A stretch of 40,464 nt of DNA from Candidatus Krumholzibacteriia bacterium (GTDB taxonomy: Bacteria > Krumholzibacteriota > Krumholzibacteriia > JAJRXK01), in contig DATFKK010000066.1 of NCBI GenBank assembly GCA_035268685.1, positions 1 to 40,464 on the forward strand. Reading direction: 5' to 3'. Within the stretch, counting starts at the first letter, position 1; every line of letters begins with the position of its first letter. Positions 1 to 7,829 of the stretch are shown here, in pieces. The position numbers and the translations under genes are program-made. The notes below the pieces were generated by a model. The model did not search any database. It had not been told where the DNA came from and saw only the letters and a list, made by a program, of their open reading frames with translations.

Positions 1-1624
1 CGCGGAACAGGTGCCAGTCGGGATCGACGGCGACCGCGGTGGCGTCGGCGGGCACCGCCAGCTCGTGGCGCCGCTCCGCGGTGGAGATCACGCGGTCGAT
101 CACACCTTCGGTCGTCTCGATCCGCACGGGGATCTCGAGCAGATAGGGATCACCCTCCTGCTCGATCGTCACCGTCCATCCCTCGTCGCGCGGTTCGGGC
201 CGGCCGACGCGCAGCGAGGGTGCCCCCACGCGCCGCACCCACTGCTCGAACCACGCCGTCAGGTCGCGGCCGCTGATCTCCTCGAAGCTCTCCTCGAGAT
301 CGGTCCACGACGAGGGCTCGAAGGTGTGCGTGCGGTAGAAGCGCCGCAGACCCTCGCGGAAGTCCTCCGCCCCGAGCAGGCGCTTGGTCATGTGGAAGAC
401 CATCATGGCCTTGCCGTAGCCGATCGCCTGCGTTCCGAAGTCACTGCGCTCGCGGAACCCGCTCAGGGCGAAGTCGCGCCCGGGCTGGCTGGCGAAATCG
501 AGGTATCCCACCAGCTGGTTGCGACGGTGGTCGCGCGCGGCGGCCTCGCTCTCCCAGGTCTTGTAGAGGTAGTCGGCGCCGTAGGCGGTCAGACCCTCGC
601 ACCAGTTGCCGGTCTCGTAGTCGACGTACACGCCGTTGCCCCACCAGCAGTGCAGGATCTCGTGTCCGTAGCTGGTGTCGACGATGAAGGGCAGACGGAT
701 CACGCGGTCGCCGAGCAGGGTGAACGACGGCATCCCGAAGCCGGTCTGCCACCAGTTCTCGACCATGGCCCACTTGCCGAAGGGATAGGGCCCGTACATC
801 TCCTCGTACAGATCGAGGTACCGATCCGCGCCCTCGAGGTAGGTCCCCGCGAGTTCGTCGTCGGTGTCCGCGTAGGTGTAGGTGTACAGGTCGACGTCAC
901 CGTGCCGGCGTTCGCGGATCGTGTAGGGACCGGCGATCAGGTAGACCAGTTCCTGCGGATGGGTCTCCTCCCACACCGTCACGTTCGTGCCGTCGGCGCT
1001 GCGATGTTCGACGCGCGTGCCCTGGCTCATGGAGTGCCACCCGTCGTCGAGTTCGGTGCGCAGACGGAAGGTGAAGCGCTCGCCGCTCGTCCACGGGATC
1101 CAGAAGGTCTCGCCGGTGAGGAAGGCGCCGCGCGGATCGATCAGGCCGCGCGTCGTCTCGAAGCCGCGCGCGTAGGCCACCTCGGGGGGCTTCAGGCTGT
1201 CGTACACCGCCCCGGCGTACTCGATCTCGACGGTCACCGGATCGTCGGGCCAGCCGCCGTCGGGCGCGGCGATTTCGTGCTGGCGGACGATCGCGAAGCC
1301 ACCGAGTTCGGAGTAGTCGGGCCGCCGGTAGAAGTCGCGCGGACGCCAGCGGTCGCGCGACTGCACGCTCACCGCGCGTCCGTCGACGCGCGCACCAGTG
1401 ATCTCGAGATCGCGGTGCAGGACGAAGTGCAGCGGATGCTCGCGATCCTCGGCCGCGGCGAGTTCGAAGCGATCGCGGACCTCCAGACGCGCGCTGACCG
1501 GGTCGAGACGAACGTCGAGATCGTGGTGGCGGATCGGCCATCCGCGCGCGGTCGCGGCGTGACCGTCCGGCACGCAGGCCACGACGACCGACAAGAACAC
1601 CAGGAACGAGGATGCCCGGATCAC
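1..1624 (-). CDS. M1-family (gluzincin) metallopeptidase, partial
   Basis: Zinc aminopeptidase-like protein. It is cut by the window edge, so the C-terminus is missing and 541 residues are visible. The zinc motif HEILH is at residues 321-325 and a downstream glutamate, in NWCEG, at 343. A substrate-binding MVEN segment (residues 287-290), corresponding to the GAMEN motif of the family, precedes it. The spacing between HEXXH and the second glutamate is 17 residues, not the textbook 18. The likely start is a GTG whose last bases overlap the upstream stop codon (GTGA). The first 17 codons encode a hydrophobic segment ending in VVVAC, which fits a lipobox, so the protein may be an exported lipoprotein. 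It probably trims peptides in the periplasm or outside the cell; this is inferred from the family. It is translationally coupled to the secreted protein at 1621-2595. Confidence 0.85.
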   Translation of the reverse strand, partial: MIRASSFLVFLSVVVACVPDGHAATARGWPIRHHDLDVRLDPVSARLEVRDRFELAAAEDREHPLHFVLHRDLEITGARVDGRAVSVQSRDRWRPRDFYRRPDYSELGGFAIVRQHEIAAPDGGWPDDPVTVEIEYAGAVYDSLKPPEVAYARGFETTRGLIDPRGAFLTGETFWIPWTSGERFTFRLRTELDDGWHSMSQGTRVEHRSADGTNVTVWEETHPQELVYLIAGPYTIRERRHGDVDLYTYTYADTDDELAGTYLEGADRYLDLYEEMYGPYPFGKWAMVENWWQTGFGMPSFTLLGDRVIRLPFIVDTSYGHEILHCWWGNGVYVDYETGNWCEGLTAYGADYLYKTWESEAAARDHRRNQLVGYLDFASQPGRDFALSGFRERSDFGTQAIGYGKAMMVFHMTKRLLGAEDFREGLRRFYRTHTFEPSSWTDLEESFEEISGRDLTAWFEQWVRRVGAPSLRVGRPEPRDEGWTVTIEQEGDPYLLEIPVRIETTEGVIDRVISTAERRHELAVPADATAVAVDPDWHLFR

Positions 1625-2595
1625 GAGTCCTCGCCCCCCTCCACGGGACGCCACCGGTTCCGGATCTCGGTCTCGATGCGGGCGTGATCGAGTTCGGGCT
1701 GCGCCACCGGTACCAGCGTGGTCTGTTCGACCGACTGGAACAGCAGCTGGCCCGTCGAGGGCTGCACCACGGTCACGATCTTGCCGCGCATGTCGAGCTG
1801 GTGGTTCCGCTCCTGGATGGGATCGTCGCCCCGGCGCGAGATGGTCCGCGTGATCTCGTCCTCGTGCGCGGCGAACACCTCTCCGAGGGCGTCGAACTCG
1901 TACGTCACCGTCACTCCCGGCTCACCGTCGAGTTCGGTCCATTCGCCGACCGTGAGGACACCCTCGGTCTTCAGTGGTTGCCCCTGCATGTCCGCCACGT
2001 CGAGCACACCGATCTTCTCGCCCACCGTCAGCTCGAGGCCACGCAGACCCTCGAGCGCGCCGTTCCACTTCTCGATCTCTCCTTCGGCCATGCTCCGGGC
2101 CGACATCTGTTCCCGTGCGCGCTGCAGGAGCTGAGGATCGAGTTCGCGCTCGTAGCGGCGCATGAGTTCCCGGAATCCCAGTGCATCGACCGCCTGTCCC
2201 CCGGAGTTCAGGACGATCTCGATCGGCTGCGTCTGCAGGATCGGCAACATGGGGTTGTTCATCGGCTCTTCGTTCATGCGCATCTCGACCGACTCGACGG
2301 TCTGGACGACGTGCCACGAGCCGTCGGGCTGCGATTCGTAGCGCTGCACGGCCTCGATCTCGGTGACCTGCTCGCTGATCGGAGCCATGGTGCCGTAGTC
2401 GCGCAGACGCCGATCGTAGGTCGACTTGTGCCACACCGCGCCGTCGGTGGGCGAGAAGTCGATCACGAAGGTCTGGTCCCCCGCCCGGGCGGGGGACGCG
2501 GCCGGGCCGGAGCCGATCACGAGCGTGACCGTGGTCAGCAGGAGCAGGACCGCCCACGCGGAACGCGGGCGCAGCAGCGGGTGTCGAGATCTCAT
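1621..2595 (-). CDS. Secreted protein of unknown function
   Basis: 324-residue protein with a clear Sec signal peptide: MRSR, then a hydrophobic stretch (about residues 13-28), ending at an AxA-type site near SPARAG. The mature part looks beta-rich. It contains phrases such as TYDRRLRDYG, GEKIGV and VTYEFDALGE and a helical middle rich in Glu and Arg. It resembles exported DUF6263-like proteins in general style, but I cannot confirm membership. The ATG at 2595 was chosen because it sits directly before the signal peptide; the frame stays open upstream but with low-quality sequence. It overlaps the M1 peptidase by 4 bp, so the two may act together outside the cytoplasm. A TATACT element lies about 45 bp upstream of the start. 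Confidence 0.7.
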   Translation of the reverse strand: MRSRHPLLRPRSAWAVLLLLTTVTLVIGSGPAASPARAGDQTFVIDFSPTDGAVWHKSTYDRRLRDYGTMAPISEQVTEIEAVQRYESQPDGSWHVVQTVESVEMRMNEEPMNNPMLPILQTQPIEIVLNSGGQAVDALGFRELMRRYERELDPQLLQRAREQMSARSMAEGEIEKWNGALEGLRGLELTVGEKIGVLDVADMQGQPLKTEGVLTVGEWTELDGEPGVTVTYEFDALGEVFAAHEDEITRTISRRGDDPIQERNHQLDMRGKIVTVVQPSTGQLLFQSVEQTTLVPVAQPELDHARIETEIRNRWRPVEGGEDS

Positions 2596-2639
2596 GATCC
2601 GGTCCAGGGTCTGGGGTCGAGAAGGGCGAACGAACCTGC

Positions 2640-2645
2640 AGTATA
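2640..2645 (-). promoter_or_regulatory. Candidate -10 element upstream of secreted protein
   Basis: On the minus strand this reads TATACT, five of six bases of the sigma70 -10 consensus, in the 61-bp gap between two genes. No good -35 hexamer is found 16-18 bp upstream, where the sequence is G-rich, so the assignment is tentative. Confidence 0.3.
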
Positions 2646-2656
2646 CAGCAGGGCTC

Positions 2657-3364
2657 CTACACGTCGCCCCCCGGGACGGTTCCCCCCGCCGGGCCGGCCG
2701 TACGGGTCGCCGGATCGTCGTCGACGCGCTCGAGTGCAGCCGACAGCACGGCGCGCCGGTCGCGGAGACCGACCGCTTCGACCAGCGAGCGGTGGATCGA
2801 GAGTCCACCGACCAGTTCGACGAGCTCACTCCCCCGCAGGGCGCAGGGCCAGTCGAGCAGCCCGGCGCTACCCAGAGGAACCTCCAGGTCGACCAGTCGT
2901 TCGTCCGACGGCCAGTGGTCGAGGTGCCGCAGGACCACCGTCTCGGCCATCACGAAGGCGTCCTCGGCGGCCACCTCGGCCGGTTCGACGGGGACACCGG
3001 CCACGCCGTCCCACTCCAGGGGTTCGAGCGGAGCACGAGTGAGGTTCCGTGCGAACTGCAGAAGGAGAGGCAGACGCGCCACCCCCACCGCCGGGACGAA
3101 GACACGACGAGGAAGGGCTTCCCCGACCCCTCCCAGGTCCTCGGTCTGCACGGTCACCGACCACACCGGCAGCAGGACCACCGGCTCGGTGATCGCTGGT
3201 CGCCGGGTGGGTCGGATCGTCCGACGGGGGACCACGGCCAGGCCGTCGGCGGACGGGGACACGGCGAGGGTGCGTCCACAACCCTCGCAGACGAACAGGC
3301 AGCGCTCGTCGGCGGCGCCGAGAGCAACGGCACAGGCGGGGCAGTTCAGGGCGATCAGCGTCAT
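2657..3364 (-). CDS. Zinc-ribbon protein, paralogue 1 of 3
   Basis: 235 residues. The N-terminus is a zinc ribbon with CX2C at residues 8-11 and CX2C at 26-29, separated by 14 residues. The rest has no recognised domain. It contains VVLLPVWSV, equivalent to the 'PFW' or 'PVW' beta segment seen in the next protein, and no obvious membrane span. The start is supported by a GGGAGAGG ribosome-binding site just before ATG. It lies 18 bp after the second paralogue, in the same direction. The function is unknown. Zinc ribbons of this kind often occur in small proteins that assemble with membrane or nucleic-acid partners, but nothing here decides that. Confidence 0.7.
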   Translation of the reverse strand: MTLIALNCPACAVALGAADERCLFVCEGCGRTLAVSPSADGLAVVPRRTIRPTRRPAITEPVVLLPVWSVTVQTEDLGGVGEALPRRVFVPAVGVARLPLLLQFARNLTRAPLEPLEWDGVAGVPVEPAEVAAEDAFVMAETVVLRHLDHWPSDERLVDLEVPLGSAGLLDWPCALRGSELVELVGGLSIHRSLVEAVGLRDRRAVLSAALERVDDDPATRTAGPAGGTVPGGDV

Positions 3365-3382
3365 GATCCTCTCCCGTCGCGG

Positions 3383-4351
3383 TCACAGACCGCCGAGATC
3401 GACCCGGCGAAGACGCCGGTGCACGAGTTCGCGACTCAACCACGCGCTCGGGCTGCACGAGCCCGGAACCTCGCGGCGAAAACGATCCGCGGACCACGCC
3501 GCCAGCCCGAGGGCTCCCAGCGCCGGGTGCAGGCCGGCGACCCATCCGGCGGCAGCGGCGGTGGCGTGCCAGAGGAGCGGGCCGCGGGACACCCCCTCCA
3601 CGATGGCGTCCCCCTGGATGACCCGGGCACGGACACCGTCGACATCCACCTCGCCCGGACGACCGGCCACCGTGAAGCGCAGCTTCCACACCGGGTAGTA
3701 GATCAGGCGCATGCGGACCCGGGCCAACGACAACCTCTGCCGCAGCCGAACGGCACCGCGTGGCACGACGCCCGTGCTTCGCAAGAGCTCGGCCTGCCGG
3801 CGCGCGGAGGCTCGAGGGACGATCACGCTGCACACCGTGGCACGCGCGGCCTCGCGATCCACGGCCAACGGGCGCAGGCGCAACGACGAGAGCCGATCGG
3901 CCACGCCCACCAGTCCCCATCGTCGTGCGTCGCACCCCGGCAACGTGACGTCGACGTCACGGGCCACCAGTTCTTCGAACCGTTCCTGGTGCCGGACCGC
4001 GGCGGTCGGAGCCGCCTCGCCGGGGACGGCCTCGATCGGTCGCCGGTACACCTGCCAACCCACGAGCTTGGCGCGGACGTGCCAGAAGGGGAGCCAGGCC
4101 ATGCGCGCACCCTCGACGGCGAAGCCCTCGATCCCCCGCTCCCGCAGGGCGTCCGCCAGGACGCGTCGTGCACGTCGGCGCCCGATCCGGCCGGCGGGCG
4201 CGAAGGCCGCGACGTCGTCGCCCTGTCCGGCATGGAGGTGATGCGTGTCGCAGTACGAGCACTGCAGCCGTTCCGGATCCTCCGTCGCCCGCAACGTCCC
4301 CCCGCATCGCAGGCATGCGAGCCCACGAACGGTCGCCACCGCGCCGGTCAT
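3383..4351 (-). CDS. Zinc-ribbon protein, paralogue 2 of 3
   Basis: 322 residues. The zinc ribbon is at residues 13-34 (CX2C, 14-residue spacer, CX2C), followed by a basic linker. Two 'W-x-V/L' beta elements follow: LPFWHVRAK and the characteristic YYPVWKLRF with GRPGEVDVDG, a pattern I associate with uncharacterised zinc-ribbon membrane-associated proteins. A weakly hydrophobic Ala/Gly-rich stretch near the C-terminus (WHATAAAAGWVAGLHPALG) may be a membrane-contacting hairpin. The start is the ATG at 4351, which overlaps the stop of paralogue 3 (ATGA), so translation is coupled. The function is unknown. Confidence 0.7.
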   Translation of the reverse strand: MTGAVATVRGLACLRCGGTLRATEDPERLQCSYCDTHHLHAGQGDDVAAFAPAGRIGRRRARRVLADALRERGIEGFAVEGARMAWLPFWHVRAKLVGWQVYRRPIEAVPGEAAPTAAVRHQERFEELVARDVDVTLPGCDARRWGLVGVADRLSSLRLRPLAVDREAARATVCSVIVPRASARRQAELLRSTGVVPRGAVRLRQRLSLARVRMRLIYYPVWKLRFTVAGRPGEVDVDGVRARVIQGDAIVEGVSRGPLLWHATAAAAGWVAGLHPALGALGLAAWSADRFRREVPGSCSPSAWLSRELVHRRLRRVDLGGL

Positions 4352-5100
4352 CGTGCCACCGTCCGATCGAGACCCCACGGCAGGGCGGTGGCCACGATCA
4401 GCAATCCACCGAGCACGAACGCACGCAGCCACGGGTCGTCGACGAGCGTCCCCGTGACCATCGCGATCATGGCGAAGCCGACCCAGCCGGCGACACGAGC
4501 GGGCTCGACCGGCGGCGACGCGGCCCCGGCGGGCAAGGGCGCGAGCGCGACGTCGTCGGCACCGCCCACGTACAGACCCTCGACATCACCGTCGCGGGTC
4601 CGGACGCGCAGATCGCAGACCTGAATCCAGACGAGCCGCACGGCGGAGAGTGATTGGTCGGAGTCGTCGAATCCCGCACGTGCCGACGCGAGGATCTCGT
4701 CGAGCTCCAGTTCGGGTCGATCGGGAACGTCATCGCCGTCGAGAACGGGTCGGAAGGCGGCTGTGGGAAGGCCCATGGCCATTTCCAGACGGGACGCATC
4801 GCGCCGGCCGCACTGCTCGACGCTCTCGCCGTCCTCCCCCACGACCTGCCAACAGGCCGTCCAGCGCGCCGGTGCCGCGGCCACCACCGCTCCTTCGACC
4901 CCGCGCCGTCGCAGCAGTTCCAACGCACGCTCGCGGGCCACCCGGGGCTCGCAGGGTCCGTCGATCACGAGGACCTCGGGGCCACGGTGTGTGGACGCGT
5001 GGACGTTCTCGCCGCCGCACCACTCACAGGTGTAGCGGGTCTGGCCCCGGACGGGTCGGTGGGGTGCTCCACAGTGATGACAGGCGACGATCCGGCTCAC
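4348..5100 (-). CDS. Zinc-ribbon membrane protein, paralogue 3 of 3
   Basis: 250 residues. A zinc ribbon occupies residues 7-28 with the same CX2C-X14-CX2C spacing as its two neighbours. The C-terminus has two hydrophobic spans (VGFAMIAMVTGTLV and FVLGGLLIVATALPWGL), so this member is probably anchored in the inner membrane with the ribbon in the cytoplasm. The middle is acidic. The chosen start is GTG at 5100, immediately before the ribbon; the upstream in-frame extension is Arg-rich and looks non-coding. It is first of the three in transcription order, so it may anchor a complex with the other two. That is inference. Confidence 0.7.
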   Translation of the reverse strand: MSRIVACHHCGAPHRPVRGQTRYTCEWCGGENVHASTHRGPEVLVIDGPCEPRVARERALELLRRRGVEGAVVAAAPARWTACWQVVGEDGESVEQCGRRDASRLEMAMGLPTAAFRPVLDGDDVPDRPELELDEILASARAGFDDSDQSLSAVRLVWIQVCDLRVRTRDGDVEGLYVGGADDVALAPLPAGAASPPVEPARVAGWVGFAMIAMVTGTLVDDPWLRAFVLGGLLIVATALPWGLDRTVAR

Positions 5101-5199
5101 GGTCCGGCTCCCGAGGAGACGGGGTCGCGGGCCGCCCCGGGCGCGGCGCCGCGGTTCGCGACACCGGCCGGTCTGCAAGGCACATGCCTCGCCGGAGAC

Positions 5200-6006
5200 T
5201 CAGGCCCCGCCGCGGACGAGCAGGAAGACCGCCCCGACGGTCACGACCGCGGCGAGGTACCACGCGAATCGATACAGCTCCATGCGCCGCACCAGCACCA
5301 CGAGCCAACGCAGACTGAACAACCCGGTGATCGCGGCGACGACGAAGCCCAGGGCGAGGGACGAGGCAGGAGACGCCACGTTCTCGACGTCGGACAGTTG
5401 CAGGACCGTGGCACCGGCGATGGCCGGAATCGACAGCAGGAACGAGAACCGGGCCGCTGCCACCGGCGAGAGCCCCAGGGCGAGCGCCATCGCGATCGTC
5501 CAGCCACTGCGGCTCGCCCCGGGCAGGATCGCCAGGGCCTGCGCGCATCCGATCGCCACGGCCCTCCAGGCGTCGACCGGAGCGTTCCGACGCTGCAGAC
5601 GCCGCGTGAACGCGAGCATGACCGCCGTGGCGCCCAGCGCGACCAGGACGGCCACGGGCGAGTCGAACAGCACCTCGATCCGGTCCTTCAGCGTCAGCCC
5701 GATCACACCCGCGGGCACGTTGCCCAACAGGAGCAGGGCGACGTATCGCCGCGAGCCGATCCCGTCGACCGCTCCCTGCCGCCACAATCCGAGGACCAGC
5801 TCCACCAGGTCGCGTCGGTAGAACACCAGGACGGCGACCAGGGTCCCTGCGTGCAGCACCACGTCCTCGACGAGACTCCCCTCGCCCACGCGCAGGATCA
5901 TCTGTCCCAGAGCCAGATGTCCCGAACTGCTGACGGGCAGGAACTCCGTCACGCCCTGCACGACCGCGAGGACGAACATGGATAGATGGTTCTGCAGTTC
6001 GCTCAC
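5200..6006 (-). CDS. uppP: Undecaprenyl-diphosphatase UppP (BacA)
   Basis: Integral membrane phosphatase that converts undecaprenyl diphosphate to undecaprenyl phosphate, recycling the lipid carrier used by MraY and by polysaccharide assembly. At 268 residues it is the usual length. Both family signatures are intact: QGVTEFLPVSSSGH, giving Glu21, Ser27 and His30 as in E. coli BacA, and PGASRSG with Arg166. About eight hydrophobic spans can be seen. The start is GTG at 6006, which overlaps the trpA stop (GTGA). The carrier-lipid link to the dcw cluster 11 kb away is functional, not positional. Confidence 0.96.
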   Translation of the reverse strand: MSELQNHLSMFVLAVVQGVTEFLPVSSSGHLALGQMILRVGEGSLVEDVVLHAGTLVAVLVFYRRDLVELVLGLWRQGAVDGIGSRRYVALLLLGNVPAGVIGLTLKDRIEVLFDSPVAVLVALGATAVMLAFTRRLQRRNAPVDAWRAVAIGCAQALAILPGASRSGWTIAMALALGLSPVAAARFSFLLSIPAIAGATVLQLSDVENVASPASSLALGFVVAAITGLFSLRWLVVLVRRMELYRFAWYLAAVVTVGAVFLLVRGGA

Positions 6007-6845
6007 CGGTGTGCAGCCTCGAGCACGGGCTCCAGGAAGCGCCGCGCACGGTCGACGACCGCATCGGGCGTCGTCGCGTCGGCGATCGCGTTCATGAGTG
6101 CACTGCCGATGACCACGCCGTCGGAGAAGGCGCGAACGGCACGCACGTCCTCGGGACCACGAATTCCGAACCCGACGGCGACCGGCGCATCGGTGACGGC
6201 ACGGACACGCCCCACCGTCTCGCGCGCCGCAGCGTCGAGCGCGGTGCGCACGCCGGTGACACCGAGCGTCGACACGGTGTAGACGAAGCCGGTGGTCGCC
6301 TCGGCGACGAGACGCAGCCGGGCCTCACTGCTCGTCGGCGCCACCAGGAAACAGGTCTCGATGCCTCCGTCGGCCGCACATCCGATCCACTCGCCCGCTT
6401 CCTCGGGTACGAGGTCGGTCACGAGCACCGCCCCCACCCCGGCGTCGGGCAGCGACTCCGTCAGTGGACCCAGTCCGTAGGCGAGCAATGGATTCAGGTA
6501 GCTGAACAACACACGCGCACAGTTCTCGTGCGATGACGTCGCCCGCAGCGCCTCCAGACATCGCCTCAGGTTCACACCCTGCGACAGGGCGTGGTCGGTG
6601 GTGCGCTGGATCGTGGGGCCGTCGGCCACGGGATCACTGAAGGGAACTCCGATCTCGATGGCATCGACACCGAGGTCCTGCATCGCCTCCACGAGGGCCA
6701 CGCTCGAATCGAGATCCGGGTAACCCATGGTGAGATACGGAACGAGCGCGCAACGGCCCTCTTCGCGCGCTCGCAGCAGAGCACGTCGGACACCGGGCAC
6801 GGACGGCGACCCGGCATCTCCGGCGCGGTGCGGGGACGGAGTCAA
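6003..6845 (-). CDS. trpA: Tryptophan synthase alpha subunit
   Basis: Cleaves indole-3-glycerol phosphate to indole and glyceraldehyde-3-phosphate; indole normally channels to TrpB. It is a TIM-barrel protein with catalytic Glu64 and Asp75 in the conserved IEIGVPFSDPVADGP block, and later family blocks such as GFVYTVSTLGVTG and PVAVGFGI. As drawn, from a TTG at 6845, it is 280 residues. A GTG at 6800 would give the same N-terminal length as E. coli TrpA and is a serious alternative start. No trpB, trpF or other trp gene lies beside it: the neighbours are a TPR gene 30 bp upstream and uppP, overlapping by 4 bp, downstream. The partner must be elsewhere. Confidence 0.95.
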   Translation of the reverse strand: MTPSPHRAGDAGSPSVPGVRRALLRAREEGRCALVPYLTMGYPDLDSSVALVEAMQDLGVDAIEIGVPFSDPVADGPTIQRTTDHALSQGVNLRRCLEALRATSSHENCARVLFSYLNPLLAYGLGPLTESLPDAGVGAVLVTDLVPEEAGEWIGCAADGGIETCFLVAPTSSEARLRLVAEATTGFVYTVSTLGVTGVRTALDAAARETVGRVRAVTDAPVAVGFGIRGPEDVRAVRAFSDGVVIGSALMNAIADATTPDAVVDRARRFLEPVLEAAHR

Positions 6846-6875
6846 GGAGTGCTCTCGTTCACTGCGGGGACGGGG

Positions 6876-7730
6876 TCAGCTCGCACAGGTGCGCGCGCGA
6901 CGGTAGCACTCGCGTGCGCGTGACTTGTCGGCCATCGCATCGTACGCGATTCCCAGTTGATAGTGGACCTTTCCTTCGTCGGGAAGGGCCTTTGCGGCGC
7001 GTTCGAGTTCGGCGATCGCATCGCGATGCCGACCGAGCGCGTTCAGCGCCATGCCGAGCGTGAACCGCGCCTGCACCAGATCGGGTTCGATGCGTAGTGC
7101 CTCGGTCAGTGCCTCGACGGCCGCGGCCTTGCGACCGAGTTTCTGACGACACCGCCCCAGGTAGAACAGCGCGAGCGGCGAATTGCGATCGTAGTGCACG
7201 GCGACCTCGAGCAGACGCTGGGCTTCCTGCAGCTCCCCCTGCCGAAGGCGCACGATGGCCAGGTTGAAGGCGGGATCGAAACCGGGATGCAGCTCGAGAC
7301 ACCGGACGAGCCAACGACCCGCGTCGTCGTAACGACCCATCTCCCCGTACAGTGCCCCGAGGTTGAGCAGGGCCACGGCATCGTCGGGCGCGAGCTGGAG
7401 TGCACGGCGGAACGAACGAACGGCCTCGTCGCTGCGACCGAGCTGGTCGAGCACCACGCCCAGGTTGGTGTGGAAGCGCGCGTCCTCCTGACGCGTGGCG
7501 ATCGCCCTTCGCAGCAGGGTCTCGGCGTCGGCCAGCCGTTGCTGACGCACGCGGACGCAACCGAGCCGGTACAGGATCTCGGGCGACGCAGTCGGGGTCT
7601 CGATCCGGGGCTCGAGCAGGTCGGCGGCCTCGTCCAGGCGGCCGGCCTTCTCCAGGGATCGGGCGGACGCGGCGAGTTCGGCCTCGGAGGACATGTCTCC
7701 GTCGACCGCACGGCGCTCGGGTCGTGTCAT
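6876..7730 (-). CDS. TPR-repeat protein
   Basis: 284 residues, almost entirely tetratricopeptide repeats (about seven), for example LGVVLDQLGRSDEAVRSFRRAL and LGMALNALGRHRDAIAELERA, each with the W/L-G-Y/F-A-P spacing. No signal peptide is visible, so it is probably cytoplasmic and acts as a protein-interaction scaffold; the partner is unknown. The ATG at 7730 is used, and ATG 7694 is an alternative that removes 12 residues. It is the first gene after the promoter at 7782-7810 and probably leads an operon with trpA and uppP. Confidence 0.8.
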   Translation of the reverse strand: MTRPERRAVDGDMSSEAELAASARSLEKAGRLDEAADLLEPRIETPTASPEILYRLGCVRVRQQRLADAETLLRRAIATRQEDARFHTNLGVVLDQLGRSDEAVRSFRRALQLAPDDAVALLNLGALYGEMGRYDDAGRWLVRCLELHPGFDPAFNLAIVRLRQGELQEAQRLLEVAVHYDRNSPLALFYLGRCRQKLGRKAAAVEALTEALRIEPDLVQARFTLGMALNALGRHRDAIAELERAAKALPDEGKVHYQLGIAYDAMADKSRARECYRRARTCAS

Positions 7731-7781
7731 CGGGAAGCGACCTCTCGGGACGCGCTCGCGGGGTGTGGGGCACCGGGCCGC

Positions 7782-7810
7782 AGGCTAGGAGTGCGCCGCC
7801 CCGCTGTCAA
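7782..7810 (-). promoter_or_regulatory. Sigma70-type promoter for TPR-trpA-uppP
   Basis: On the minus strand, a perfect -35 TTGACA (7805-7810) is followed by a 17-bp spacer and TAGCCT (7782-7787) as -10. Transcription would start near 7775, about 45 nt before the TPR start codon. It lies in the gap after the GTPase gene, where a new transcript would be expected. Confidence 0.55.
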
Positions 7811-7829
7811 CGACGCTCCGCGCCCCGAC

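Noticed and set aside
2426-4624. Long plus-strand open frames opposite the zinc-ribbon genes, and similar ones across the window (for example 13808-15580 and 15454-17463)
   Set aside because: They are antisense to genes with clear motifs, have Arg/His/Gly/Gln-rich composition and lack start signals. GC-rich DNA keeps such frames open by chance.
5101-5199. Terminator or promoter between uppP and the zinc-ribbon genes
   Set aside because: Only short GC palindromes (such as ACCGGCCGGT) and a 5-6 bp stem are present, with no T-tract and no -35/-10 pair above background.
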